Below, one piece after another: positions 24,195-33,275 of a stretch of DNA of 36,039 nucleotides. A program made the position numbers and the translations under genes. The notes under the pieces were generated by a model. It saw only the letters and a program-made list of their open reading frames with translations, was not told where the DNA came from and made no database searches. The stretch is taken from NCBI GenBank assembly GCA_964551645.1, contig CAZKDV010000012.1:1-36039 (forward strand), in the 5' to 3' direction. Position 1 is the stretch's first letter; each line of letters begins with the position of its first letter. Origin of the DNA: CAZKDV01 sp964551645. GTDB taxonomy: Bacteria > Bacteroidota > Bacteroidia > Bacteroidales > DTU049.

Positions 24195-26297
24195 TCATTC
24201 TTCCTCATTTGGAGAATCATTGATAATTTGAATTTTGGGAACTTGAATATTTGTTTCTTTTGAAGGTACATAGTCGTCGCGAAGAATTTGGAATGTAGTT
24301 CTTCTATTAAGTGTGTGTGCAGCTTCTTGCTCATCTTTGCTTGATAGCGACTCAATGTATTCTTTAGTTAATACTATGCCTTTTTTGAATGTAAATGTTT
24401 TTCCTTTATGTGTAGAAACTTTATCTTCTTCTAATACTCTAGGCACTCTATCAGCATATCCTTTAGCTACTAGTCTGTCAGGGCTAATACCGCGTTCTAT
24501 CAAATAATTGACTACTGATTGAGCGCGTCTTTGTGATAATGTGTCGTTTGTTATTGCTATGGGTCGGATATCTGTATGAGATTGAAGCTCAATGACAATA
24601 TTTGAGTTTTTATTCATAGTTGTAACCAACTTTTCAAGAGCATTTTTTGAAGCAGGAAGTAGTTCCCAACGACCTAATTCATATAAAATATCTGGTAATA
24701 ATATAGGTTCAACAGGTATTGGAACTAAGTAGAAGTCTCTTACAATATCTGTTGTTTGATTGAGACCAACTGTAGTTTCTCTGCCTGTTTCGCTATAAAA
24801 ACTCTGTTTGTTTATAGCAAGATTATATGATGCATTATGAGAAACTTGTGCTTCATTAAATTTGTAGAAGCCCTTAGCATCAGTTGTGTCAATATAGATT
24901 GTTCCGTCTGAACCAGTAAGTTCAACGATTGCTTTTTCTATGGGTAATTTGGTACTATCATTGTAAATCATTCCAGATAATGTGAAAAGAAGTGGTGGTA
25001 GTTTGAAGCTCCAAATGTCATCGCCGCCGCGTCCGCCAGTTCTATTTGAAGTGAAAAAGCCCATTTCTTGTGAACTTTCTTCTTTTAACATCTCTTCGCT
25101 CGCATTAAATACAATATGAAAGTCATCTCCAGCAGAATTAATTGGGTACATTAAGTTTTCCGGATTTGTCCATTCCCCATCTTTTAATTCTGATTTAAAA
25201 ATATCTAATCCTCCCATTCCTAAATGAAAGTCAGAAGAAAAATAGAGAACGCTATCATTTCTAAGTGTTGGGTATAGTTCATTACCGGGTGTATTGATGT
25301 TGGGTCCAAGGTTGACGGGTTCTCCGAAAGGTCTGTTTTTTCTTGGGCGTTGTATCATCCAAATATCTTTACCTCCGTATCCACCTGGCATATCTGATGC
25401 AAAATACATTGTTAGTTCATCACTTGTAACGGCAGGGTGTCCAACGGTTAGAGAGTCAGTAGTAATAGGAATAAGTTCAATATTTCCCCAACCTCTGCCT
25501 TTTTTACTTGAGATGTATATTTGACATCCCATGCGTTTGCGTTTATCTATATCGCAACGAGTAAAATAAAGGGTACTCATTCTATCATTAAAACAAGCTG
25601 CGCCTTCATTAGCAGAAGAGTTTAACTCTCCGGTGTCATCAAGCGGAACAGCGTTTCCCCAATTGCCTTTTCTGTCCATGCTGATAGTAAATAAATCGGT
25701 AAAAGCTTCTCCAGTCCATGCGTCATATCCTTTTCCCTTAGATTCTTCTCTTGAAGATGTGAAAACTAATGAGCGGTAGCGTTTGTCAGCATAAACAGGA
25801 GAGAAATCGTTTGCTCTACTATTTATTTTTCTATTATTATCTAAAACATATCGAGTTGGATTTTCTTTCCATTGAACAGCAAGTTTACAAGACTCAATGC
25901 CTCTTTCTGCAAGTGGGTCATTGGGTGCAAGTTTTTGATATTCTTGGTAAAATGTAATTGCTTCTTCGTAAATTTCTTGAGCTTTTAATGCGTCAGCAAG
26001 ATAAAGATGTGCTAATGGTTCAGGATATTTTGCCCCGATTACTCTTCTAAATGTTGTTTCTGTACGACGATGATTATTAGTCATACGGTAGCACATTCCA
26101 ATTTGATATAAAATTCTTGCTTGTTCAACTCTATTTCCTTTAACTTTTTTATATGCTTTTTGATATAAAGGAATTGCATCATAGTATTGCTCTAATTCAT
26201 AACTTTTATCTGCTTCTTGTGCAAAATTCCTTTGTCCATAGCTATATGTGCTTACGAATAAAGAAATTAAAACAAAATAAATTACTTTTTTCATCAT
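24195..26297 (-). CDS. PorE-like lipid/peptidoglycan-associated OmpA-family protein (TPR-PD40-CRD-OmpA)
   Basis: A 700-residue envelope protein. The order is signal peptide (VIYFVLISLFVSTYSYGQ), TPR helices (about 25-130; YYDAIPLYQKAYKK, YEEAITFYQEYQKLAP), and PD40/WD-like beta strands (about 170-430; LYFTRCDID, MYFASDMPGGYGGKDIW, LYFSSDFHLGMGGLDIF). A carboxypeptidase regulatory-like domain follows (about 435-530; FTLSGMIYNDSTKLPIEKA), then a C-terminal OmpA domain with IELQSHTDIRPIA and LSQRRAQSVVNYLIERG. Exactly this architecture is known for P. gingivalis PorE, a T9SS factor that binds peptidoglycan. There is no lipobox, unlike some relatives. It is monocistronic, ended by a strong hairpin. 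Other OmpA proteins of this class exist, so PorE identity is not certain. Confidence 0.78.
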   Translation of the reverse strand: MMKKVIYFVLISLFVSTYSYGQRNFAQEADKSYELEQYYDAIPLYQKAYKKVKGNRVEQARILYQIGMCYRMTNNHRRTETTFRRVIGAKYPEPLAHLYLADALKAQEIYEEAITFYQEYQKLAPNDPLAERGIESCKLAVQWKENPTRYVLDNNRKINSRANDFSPVYADKRYRSLVFTSSREESKGKGYDAWTGEAFTDLFTISMDRKGNWGNAVPLDDTGELNSSANEGAACFNDRMSTLYFTRCDIDKRKRMGCQIYISSKKGRGWGNIELIPITTDSLTVGHPAVTSDELTMYFASDMPGGYGGKDIWMIQRPRKNRPFGEPVNLGPNINTPGNELYPTLRNDSVLYFSSDFHLGMGGLDIFKSELKDGEWTNPENLMYPINSAGDDFHIVFNASEEMLKEESSQEMGFFTSNRTGGRGGDDIWSFKLPPLLFTLSGMIYNDSTKLPIEKAIVELTGSDGTIYIDTTDAKGFYKFNEAQVSHNASYNLAINKQSFYSETGRETTVGLNQTTDIVRDFYLVPIPVEPILLPDILYELGRWELLPASKNALEKLVTTMNKNSNIVIELQSHTDIRPIAITNDTLSQRRAQSVVNYLIERGISPDRLVAKGYADRVPRVLEEDKVSTHKGKTFTFKKGIVLTKEYIESLSSKDEQEAAHTLNRRTTFQILRDDYVPSKETNIQVPKIQIINDSPNEEE

Positions 26298-26482
26298 ACT
26301 TATTTAAATAAAAATATTTAGGGTGCTAAATTAAAAAAAAATATCGTACCAATTTAAAAAATTAATTATCTATTCTGAAAAAATTATACTTATTGACAAG
26401 TTTTAAAGGTTTTTATAATTAACAAAAACTTTGTGTTTGTTTTATTTCTGTAATTTTACAAAAATTAAAAAAGCTAAAAAAT

Positions 26483-27046
26483 ATGCTGGTTTTTTCATTG
26501 TTTTCTTTAGGGTTTGGAATGTTTGTATTCTACTTATTATATAAACAAGTTCTTGGTGGTATGCTTGGTTCCAATGCTTTGTTCGTTAAGCATCTGCTTT
26601 TATATATCTTATTTTTTACTGGTTTTTTATATTTAGGTTATTTAACTTCTTCTTCGTTGAGGCATTTAACGGGATTTGCACCTGAGTGGATTGGAATTGT
26701 TTTGTTTTTGTTTATTGGATTTAAAGTATATAAAACAATTTTACAAATTAAGTCCCAAAATTGGATTTACGATACTAAAGAAAATAAGGTTTTATTTACC
26801 TTTCTTTTAGCTCATTCGTTTGATTTATTTATTGGGGGTATTGCTTTGGGTTTTTATAGATTGTATTCATTGTTTCATTTCATTGCTATAATTCCTGTTT
26901 TTGCAATTTTTTTATATGTAGCTTATGTGTTGGGCAAAAGAGATACAGCAACGCAATCGGCTTGGATTGTTGCTTTGCTTGGTTGTCTGTTAATTGCAAT
27001 TAACAGCGTAGTTGGAGTTGTCGAGATGATTATTGCTTCTGTATAA
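26483..27046 (+). CDS. Six-helix membrane protein, divergent MntP-like
   Basis: A 187-residue polytopic inner-membrane protein with six hydrophobic helices in two halves, the layout of manganese exporter MntP (about 188 residues). The second-half motif LLAHSFDLFIGGIALGF resembles MntP's ATSxDAxAVGxGLAF, including the Ser-x-Asp. The first-half counterpart GFGMFVFYLLYK lacks the equivalent acidic residue, so transport activity may be altered. The middle loop IKSQNWIYDTKENK separates the halves. It is convergent with the DPP IV gene (20 bases between stops) and stands alone on the plus strand. Metal specificity, or transport at all, is not established. Confidence 0.5.
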   Translation: MLVFSLFSLGFGMFVFYLLYKQVLGGMLGSNALFVKHLLLYILFFTGFLYLGYLTSSSLRHLTGFAPEWIGIVLFLFIGFKVYKTILQIKSQNWIYDTKENKVLFTFLLAHSFDLFIGGIALGFYRLYSLFHFIAIIPVFAIFLYVAYVLGKRDTATQSAWIVALLGCLLIAINSVVGVVEMIIASV

Positions 27047-27065
27047 AAATATCAGATATGTTTGT

Positions 27066-29219
27066 TTACAGATAATCTTTGAAATATCTAAAGATTTTCT
27101 CGTGCAAATGTCCTCTGTCAATGCCTCGAACATTATGTTCATGGTTTGGATATACAAAATAATCAACTTGTTTTTTTGCTTTAATACATTGTTCAATAAA
27201 TGCAAGACTATGTTGCCAAACAACAACAGGGTCTATCGCTCCATGTATTATTAAAAGTTTTCCTTGCAAATTATCAGTTTTATTAAGTAATGATGTGTTT
27301 TCGTAGCCATCAGCATTATTGCTCGGTGTTCCCATATATCTTTCGCCATACATTATTTCATAATATTTCCAATCAATTACAGGACCGCCTGCTACCCCAA
27401 CAGCAAACACATCAGGATAGGTAAGCATTAGGTTAATTGTCATAAATCCGCCATAACTCCAGCCATGCACTCCAATTCGTTTGTGGTCAACATAAGGGAG
27501 AGTTTTTAGATATTCAACGCCAATCATTTGATCTTGCATTTCTATTTGTCCTAAATTTTTATGAATTGCAGTTTCAAACTCAAACCCTCTATTTGCTGAA
27601 CCTCTATTGTCAAGTGTAAAAACCACATATCCTTCTTGTGCCAAATAGTTTAAAAACAATCCGGCTCCTGCTAACCAACTATTGGTAATCAGTTGGGCAT
27701 GAGGACCACCATAAACATATATTATTACAGGATATTTTTTTTCAGGATTAAAATTAATTGGCTTGATAAGTCTGCAATATAGGTCGGTTTCATCTTCCGC
27801 TTTCAAAGTAAATATTTCTGTTTCAGGCATTTTAATTTCAGCAAGATGATTTTTATTTTCTATAAAAACATCAATAGTTTTTCCGTTTTTGTCAATAGTT
27901 TTCACTTCAGATGGTATTTCTGTAGAGCTAGTTTCTATAACGAAATAATTGAAAAAAGGAGAAGGTTTTGTTTCATGTGTCCCTGCTTGTTTAGTTATTT
28001 TTTGAATTTTTTCAGTTTTGAGGTTCACAGAATACAAATGTTTTTCGATAGGCGAATCTTTGGTAGCATTAAAATATAATGTATTGTTTTTCTTGTCAAA
28101 ATCAACAATTTCATTCACTATCCAGTTGCCCTTAGTGAGTTGTTTCTCAATTGTACCATCAGCTTTGTAGAGATATAAGTGCCTAAAACCATCTCTTTGG
28201 CTAAACCATAAAAATTTATCGCTATTTGGGATAAAATACAATGGATCTTGAGGTTCTACATAAATATTAGACTTTTCCTCAAATAATGTTTTTACAAGTT
28301 CTCCGTTTGTAGCGTCATACATATTTAATTTTAGATGATTTTGTTCTCTGTTTAGCAGTCCAACATAAATATTTTTTTCATCAGGACTCCATGTAACCGA
28401 GGTTAAATATTGTTCTTTTGGTTCACCCGTTTTTAAATAGATAAGTGATTGATTGTTAGTGTTGTAAATGCCGATAGTAACATGATGACTGTTCATTCCA
28501 GACATTGGATATTTAATGGGCGTACATTCAGCAATTCGAGTTTTAGTATCAACAATAGGGTAGTCAGTAACCATGCTTTCATCCATTCTGTAGAATGCCA
28601 ATAAATTTCCATTGGGCGACCAAAACGAACCATTTTTTATTCCAAATTCTTCTCTGTGAACATATCTACACATCACAATATTAGGATTTTCTTCAAATGT
28701 TATTTGAGTTTCTTTTGAATTATTGGAAATGTATAAATTATTGTCCTTAGTGTAAGCAACAACATTTGTTTTTGGGCAGATGTCAATATTTTTAGCCTCT
28801 GTGCTGAATGAATTTAAGATACTCAATTTAGAGTTTGCAACTTCATATAAAAAAACATGATTATTATGTACAAAGCGAAAACTATTTTTATCAATCCACA
28901 TAATGAGAGGAAACATATTTAGAGGTGCAATTAATGAGTCTAATTGCTTGATTTGTGCATTTAGCTTCACAACAGATGTAATATCAATAGCGTTTCCTTT
29001 GGGGTATTGTTTTTTTTCTAAACTCAAATAATTTTGACTGTACGAAAGTTCATTTGTCTCAGGAATCCATTCCGAAATCCAAATATGTTTGGGATATAAA
29101 TCACGATTTGTTAGTATATTATACGGATTAAGAGGTTCAACTTGTGCTTGAGCATGAAATGTTGTTACGCTTAGGATTAATAGTAAAGCAAAGGATAATA
29201 GAATTTTTGATATTTTCAT
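27066..29219 (-). CDS. S9 family dipeptidyl peptidase IV
   Basis: A 717-residue exported serine peptidase that removes X-Pro dipeptides. A signal peptide (KISKILLSFALLLILSVTTFHAQA) is followed by the DPP IV beta-propeller (blades such as ITFEENPNIVMCRYVHREEFGI with the glutamate pair EE for the substrate N-terminus). The alpha/beta hydrolase domain follows. The catalytic triad is Ser588 in GWSYGGF, Asp663 in GAIDPVVV, and His695 in NHEHNVRG. Length fits the bacterial DPP IV (about 723 in P. gingivalis). Likely periplasmic or surface located. It lies 16 bases downstream of the GGGP synthase gene in the same direction. Confidence 0.93.
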   Translation of the reverse strand: MKISKILLSFALLLILSVTTFHAQAQVEPLNPYNILTNRDLYPKHIWISEWIPETNELSYSQNYLSLEKKQYPKGNAIDITSVVKLNAQIKQLDSLIAPLNMFPLIMWIDKNSFRFVHNNHVFLYEVANSKLSILNSFSTEAKNIDICPKTNVVAYTKDNNLYISNNSKETQITFEENPNIVMCRYVHREEFGIKNGSFWSPNGNLLAFYRMDESMVTDYPIVDTKTRIAECTPIKYPMSGMNSHHVTIGIYNTNNQSLIYLKTGEPKEQYLTSVTWSPDEKNIYVGLLNREQNHLKLNMYDATNGELVKTLFEEKSNIYVEPQDPLYFIPNSDKFLWFSQRDGFRHLYLYKADGTIEKQLTKGNWIVNEIVDFDKKNNTLYFNATKDSPIEKHLYSVNLKTEKIQKITKQAGTHETKPSPFFNYFVIETSSTEIPSEVKTIDKNGKTIDVFIENKNHLAEIKMPETEIFTLKAEDETDLYCRLIKPINFNPEKKYPVIIYVYGGPHAQLITNSWLAGAGLFLNYLAQEGYVVFTLDNRGSANRGFEFETAIHKNLGQIEMQDQMIGVEYLKTLPYVDHKRIGVHGWSYGGFMTINLMLTYPDVFAVGVAGGPVIDWKYYEIMYGERYMGTPSNNADGYENTSLLNKTDNLQGKLLIIHGAIDPVVVWQHSLAFIEQCIKAKKQVDYFVYPNHEHNVRGIDRGHLHEKIFRYFKDYL

Positions 29220-29235
29220 AAAATGTGTGTTTTTA

Positions 29236-29985
29236 TTACATAATGGATTTAATATCGCTAATTAAGTTTGGATTTTGTTCGATAGCATTGCCAACAACTA
29301 TAGCGTCAGCACCGGAGTTTAAGATTTCTTTAGCATGTTTAGCAGTTTTTATGCCTCCTCCAATAATAAGTGGAATAGAAATATTTTCTTTGACATTTGA
29401 AACAAATTGTCCAGAAATAGGGTTAATGGCACCGCTTCCTGCATCCATAAATATACATTTCATTCCTAAATATTCGCCTGCTAAAGCCGTACATGCAGCT
29501 ATTTCGGGTTTGTCTGCCGGAATAGGATTAGAATTGCTTATATATTGTACTGTAGTAATTTTTCCTCCGTCAATAAGTATGTAGCCAACAGGAATTATTT
29601 CGAGATTTAATTTTTTCAGCATAGGTGTAGCCATTAACTGATTTCCTATTAAAAAGTCCGGATTGCGACCCGAAATTAGAGATAAGAAGAAAATTGCATC
29701 GGCAAGTTTATGGATTTGCATGAAACTTCCGGGAAAAATACATATCGGAATATTGGTGTTTTCTTTTAAAAACTGTATAGTTTTAGAAAAATCTCCATCT
29801 GCAATTAAACTGCCTCCAACTAACAAAAGATCAACTTTTGCATTTTCAGCTTCTTGAATTAATAATTTATAATTGGTTTTGAAAAATTTGTCAGGGTCAA
29901 TTAGCACAAAAAGTTGTTTTTTTTGTTGTGAAGACGCATGGCAAATAGATGTTAAAATAGTATTATTTGTGTTTTTACTATTCAT
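29236..29985 (-). CDS. Geranylgeranylglyceryl/heptaprenylglyceryl phosphate synthase family protein
   Basis: A 249-residue TIM barrel of the PcrB/GGGPS family, which joins a polyprenyl diphosphate to sn-glycerol-1-phosphate. Signatures are LFVLIDPDKF, LLVGGSLIADGDF, ICIFPGSFMQI, FLIGNQLMATPML, VGYILIDGG, IFMDAGSGAINPIS, and the phosphate-binding IPLIIGGGIKT plus ADAIVVGNAIE. It belongs to the bacterial group II forms found in Bacteroidota. Product chain length and the fate of the lipid are unknown. A TAnnTTTG box lies 16 bases before the ATG. Probably cotranscribed with DPP IV downstream. Confidence 0.9.
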   Translation of the reverse strand: MNSKNTNNTILTSICHASSQQKKQLFVLIDPDKFFKTNYKLLIQEAENAKVDLLLVGGSLIADGDFSKTIQFLKENTNIPICIFPGSFMQIHKLADAIFFLSLISGRNPDFLIGNQLMATPMLKKLNLEIIPVGYILIDGGKITTVQYISNSNPIPADKPEIAACTALAGEYLGMKCIFMDAGSGAINPISGQFVSNVKENISIPLIIGGGIKTAKHAKEILNSGADAIVVGNAIEQNPNLISDIKSIM

Positions 29986-30000
29986 TTGTTTTATTTTCTA

Positions 30001-30008
30001 CAAATTTA
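30001..30008 (-). promoter_or_regulatory. -7 promoter element for the GGGP synthase gene
   Basis: Minus-strand reading TAAATTTG fits TAnnTTTG, 15 bases before the ATG. It would also drive the DPP IV gene. Confidence 0.42.
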
Positions 30009-30032
30009 TATGAAATTTTAATATAATTGTAA

Positions 30033-30485
30033 TCAGGCTAACTTATTATTAAGAAATACAATAAAGTCGGCAATGATTTTATTGTGGTCAAACCCCATTT
30101 TTGGCAATGATTCTATATCATACCATTGAGCTTTTTCTGCATCATCACCAGCCTGAATGATTTGTGTGTCGTTATTCTGAATAAATCCGTAATAAATTAC
30201 TGTTATTGTTCTGCCTCTGGGGTCTCTTCCGATAGTTCCGTATGTGCGAAATTGCGTAAGTTTTATGTTTTTTGCATTAGTTTCTTCCAATAATTCGCGA
30301 TTGGCGGCTGCTTCAAGTTCTTCATCTATATCTACAAAGCCTCCGGGCAAAGCCCAAGTGTGTTTATATGGTTCGTTTTTTCGCTGGATTAGCAAAATCT
30401 GCATATTTCCTTCATCACCTTTTTTACATATAATGCAATCAGTGGTGAGCATTGGTCTAGGATAGTCGTAGCAGTATTTTGACAT
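30033..30485 (-). CDS. Nudix hydrolase
   Basis: A 150-residue pyrophosphohydrolase. The Nudix box GX5EX7REUXEE is intact: Gly49 in LPGGFVDID, Glu55, then RELLEE (Arg63 to Glu68). The N-terminus (YCYDYPRPMLTTDCII, LIQRKNEPYKHTWALPGGF) resembles the ADP-ribose/nucleotide-type Nudix proteins often linked to NAD metabolism, including those called NrtR-related or 'bis-phosphate' types. It has no attached HTH domain, so it is the enzyme alone. The substrate cannot be assigned. A -7 box lies about 23 bases upstream. Confidence 0.87.
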   Translation of the reverse strand: MSKYCYDYPRPMLTTDCIICKKGDEGNMQILLIQRKNEPYKHTWALPGGFVDIDEELEAAANRELLEETNAKNIKLTQFRTYGTIGRDPRGRTITVIYYGFIQNNDTQIIQAGDDAEKAQWYDIESLPKMGFDHNKIIADFIVFLNNKLA

Positions 30486-30507
30486 ACGGATTTGCTTATG
30501 AAAATTA

Positions 30508-30515
30508 CAAATTTA
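30508..30515 (-). promoter_or_regulatory. -7 promoter element for the Nudix gene
   Basis: TAAATTTG on the minus strand, 22 bases before the ATG, matching TAnnTTTG. Confidence 0.42.
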
Positions 30516-30613
30516 CATGAATTTTATATAATCCACATAGTTTAATACAAAGTTGTTTTTAGAAAAAATTCATAATTCACTTTCTATTTTTATGATGAAT
30601 CATTGTTAGATTG

Positions 30614-31411
30614 CTATCGTTTTATTTCATTAAAAGAAGACATTATGCCTTTTATCAATGCTGAACTGAAACCGTTGTGTTCCATTTCATTCAGTCCTAC
30701 AATGGTACAACCCTTAGGTGTGGTTACTTTATCAATTTCAAATTCAGGATGTTGGTTGTTTTGAATAAGTAGTTCGGCAGCTCCTTTCACAGTTTGTTTT
30801 ACAATTTCATTTGCAATTGTTACATCAAAACCCATTTGTATGCCTCCTTGTATCATTGCACGGATAAATCTAAGAACATACGCTATTCCACATGCTCCAA
30901 GCACTGTAGATGCTTCCATCAATTGTTCTTCAATTTCAACCGTTGTGCCAATACATTCAAAAATAGCTTTTGCTATTTGCAGAACATGCTCTTTGTCGGA
31001 ATTGGAACAAATGCAGCTTACTGATTCACTTACGGAACTGGCTATGTTAGGCATAGCTCTGACGATAGGAACAGAAGTTCCCACAACCGATTGAATATCC
31101 TTTATTGAAACACCTGATGCAACAGATATTAATATATGCTTTTCAGAAACAATTGAAGTTTTTATTTCTTCTAATATACGCAAAGTGTTATATGGTTTCA
31201 ATGCAATAATAATAATATTTGCAAATTCAATGGCTTTTTTATTGTTGTCAGTTGTATGCACTCCCAATACTTTGAATTGTTCCAAAGAATTAATATTTTT
31301 TTTTGTTATTATTATACTTTCTTTACTGATATGCGAATTGTTAATAATACCTGTTAATATAGACTGCCCGATATTTCCACAGCCAATTATTGCTAGTTTG
31401 TGATTATTCAT
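30614..31411 (-). CDS. proC: Pyrroline-5-carboxylate reductase
   Basis: Last step of proline synthesis, reducing P5C with NADPH. The 265-residue protein has the N-terminal Rossmann motif IIGCGNIGQSIL. It also has the P5CR signature toward the C-terminus (LGACGIAYVLRFIRAMIQGGIQMGFD, TVKGAAELLI, VTTPKGCTIVGLNEME). The VSVASG-type strand appears as ILISVASGVSI, and the RAMPNIA segment is conserved. It is divergent from the surface-protein pair, with 399 bases between starts, and is separated from the Nudix gene by 128 bases. Confidence 0.95.
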   Translation of the reverse strand: MNNHKLAIIGCGNIGQSILTGIINNSHISKESIIITKKNINSLEQFKVLGVHTTDNNKKAIEFANIIIIALKPYNTLRILEEIKTSIVSEKHILISVASGVSIKDIQSVVGTSVPIVRAMPNIASSVSESVSCICSNSDKEHVLQIAKAIFECIGTTVEIEEQLMEASTVLGACGIAYVLRFIRAMIQGGIQMGFDVTIANEIVKQTVKGAAELLIQNNQHPEFEIDKVTTPKGCTIVGLNEMEHNGFSSALIKGIMSSFNEIKR

Positions 31412-31810
31412 AATCTTGATGTTTTATAATATAATGTAAATATTTTGATTAAATGTTTTCTGATTAGTAAAAATTTCCGTTTTAGTTAGAACTTATTTTT
31501 GAAATTCATGGCGACAATTAAATTAGTTGAAAAAGTGTTATAAATTCATGCAAAATTATCAAAAACTAGATGATTAGCACAAAGAGTTACATAACTTAGG
31601 GTAGATTGAAGCGATTACCAAAGGTAAACAGTGCAGTATATGATAGCTTTGAAAGCCTTGATATTATTAGTGTTTCTGTTTATAAAGTTCAGGGTTTTTT
31701 TATTTCTCAATGTTCACAATTTGTAATGCTATAATTATATTGTTTGGGTTGTAATTTTGGTCAAATTAAAATTAGTAATTCTCAAGAAATTAATATAAAA
31801 CGATAAATCT
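31412..31810. other. Intergenic region between proC and the surface-protein genes
   Basis: Nearly 400 AT-rich bases between divergent genes. No complete gene is supported. It holds a TAnnTTTG box (31752-31759) upstream of the plus-strand gene. It also holds broken coding-like text (11 codons starting MATIKLVEK at 31508, and another frame starting MQNYQKLDD at 31548 with stops) that may be a decayed gene or chance. Confidence 0.5.
31752..31759 (+). promoter_or_regulatory. -7 promoter element for the surface-protein pair
   Basis: TAATTTTG matches TAnnTTTG, 51 bases before the ATG of the first surface protein, leaving a leader longer than elsewhere in the window. No -33 is recognised at standard spacing. 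Confidence 0.35.
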
Positions 31811-33247
31811 ATGAAAAAATTTATTTACTCATTATTTTTATGTGCGTTCAAATTGGTAGCAATATCTTTTTTGACTGCACAAGAAAGTGATTTAACTATG
31901 AAAATAAGCAATGCTTATGTATTGACAGCCGAGCCTAATACTTGTATAACAGTGCAAGGCTCATTAGAAAATCGAGGAACATTCAAAATGAAATCAACAT
32001 CTGAAGGAGATGCATCACTAATAGTGTCAGATGAAGTTAATGTATTAGGAAGTGGCTCTTTTCAGATAGAGCGAAATATTAATGTATTGCGATGGCATAG
32101 CATGAGTGCTCCTATTGTTAATGCGAAATCAGGAATGTTTAGTGGTATGTATTTGAGAAAGTATAGTGAAAGCGAAGATGCTTGGGCTCCTTACATAAGT
32201 TCACCAAATGTTATATTCTCACCAGCTGAAGGATTTCATTTATGGACATACAATGAAGGTGTAAAACCAGTATATAAAGGAATAATTAATCATGGAACAA
32301 TTGGTCCAATACAACTACTACATGAAAATAAGGGTTTCACTCTGATAGGCAATCCATATCCAAGTGCAATAGATTGGGCAGCATCAGAAGGTTGGACAAA
32401 AAATAATGTTGCTCCAACAATATATTTATGGAACGGAAGCAATTGGGTTATATACAATTCATATACAGGAGTGGGTACTGGTGGTTTTGGAGGCAGATAT
32501 ATCGCACTCGGACAGGGTTTCTTTGTTCAGAGTTTACCGGGAGGAGGCTCAATTACATTAGATAAACCAATACGCTTGCATAATCCGACACCATTCAAAA
32601 ACGAAGTCAATTTGCAACAAGCTGTACACATATTAGTAGATGGAGATGAATATACAGATGAAGCTATTGTTATGGTAAATTCTATGAGTGATGAAGTGTA
32701 TGATTATTTTCTTGATGCTATTAAATTGTATGGAGGCTCAGAAGCACCTCAAATATACACTAAGAAACAGAATAACAATTTAGCTATACACAATATCAGA
32801 GAATCAGGAAGTTTACATGGGCAATATGTATTTTTTGAAACATCATTAGAAAAAGATTACAAAATACATTTTCAAAATACAACTGACGAAGAACTGCAAA
32901 TGCTTGATTTAAAAACGGGAGCACTAATACAATCAGGAGAGCAATATACATTTAAGGGACATTCAGATGATTCTCCTGCACGCTTTATGTTTCTTATCAA
33001 CACATTAGGAGAAAATCACACAGACACACATACATCTCATTTGGTATGGGAATATGATAATTATATTTATGTGCATACAATTACAGATGAATATGTAAAG
33101 CAAATGGAAGTATATAATAGTATGGGTTCTTTAGTGCTTGCAGGCAAAGAGTTTCCGATGCACATAGGACACCTGTCCAAAGGAGTATATGTTGTCAGAC
33201 TCAATACAAATAAGGGAGTCAGTTTTTCAAAAATTATAAAAAAATAG
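31811..33247 (+). CDS. Secreted protein with T9SS type A sorting domain
   Basis: A 478-residue exported protein. A signal peptide (KKFIYSLFLCAFKLVAISFLTAQ) leads into a beta-rich N-terminal part (ITVQGSLENRGTFKMKS). A segment typical of many T9SS surface proteins follows (GFTLIGNPYPSAIDW, YLWNGSNWVIYNSYTGVGTGGFGG, IALGQGFFVQSLPGG). The C-terminus is a type A sorting domain (VWEYDNYIYVHTI, MEVYNSMGSLVLAG, LSKGVYVVRLNTN, terminal KIIKK). No enzymatic motif is visible. The larger surface gene begins 28 bases downstream in the same direction, so the two are probably an operon. Partner or scaffold functions are speculative. Confidence 0.85.
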   Translation: MKKFIYSLFLCAFKLVAISFLTAQESDLTMKISNAYVLTAEPNTCITVQGSLENRGTFKMKSTSEGDASLIVSDEVNVLGSGSFQIERNINVLRWHSMSAPIVNAKSGMFSGMYLRKYSESEDAWAPYISSPNVIFSPAEGFHLWTYNEGVKPVYKGIINHGTIGPIQLLHENKGFTLIGNPYPSAIDWAASEGWTKNNVAPTIYLWNGSNWVIYNSYTGVGTGGFGGRYIALGQGFFVQSLPGGGSITLDKPIRLHNPTPFKNEVNLQQAVHILVDGDEYTDEAIVMVNSMSDEVYDYFLDAIKLYGGSEAPQIYTKKQNNNLAIHNIRESGSLHGQYVFFETSLEKDYKIHFQNTTDEELQMLDLKTGALIQSGEQYTFKGHSDDSPARFMFLINTLGENHTDTHTSHLVWEYDNYIYVHTITDEYVKQMEVYNSMGSLVLAGKEFPMHIGHLSKGVYVVRLNTNKGVSFSKIIKK

Positions 33248-33275
33248 AAAATTATTAACCTAAACCTAAACATTT

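Noticed and set aside
30794..31094. Plus-strand frames across proC
   Set aside because: They are antisense shadows of proC; their residues show no family pattern.
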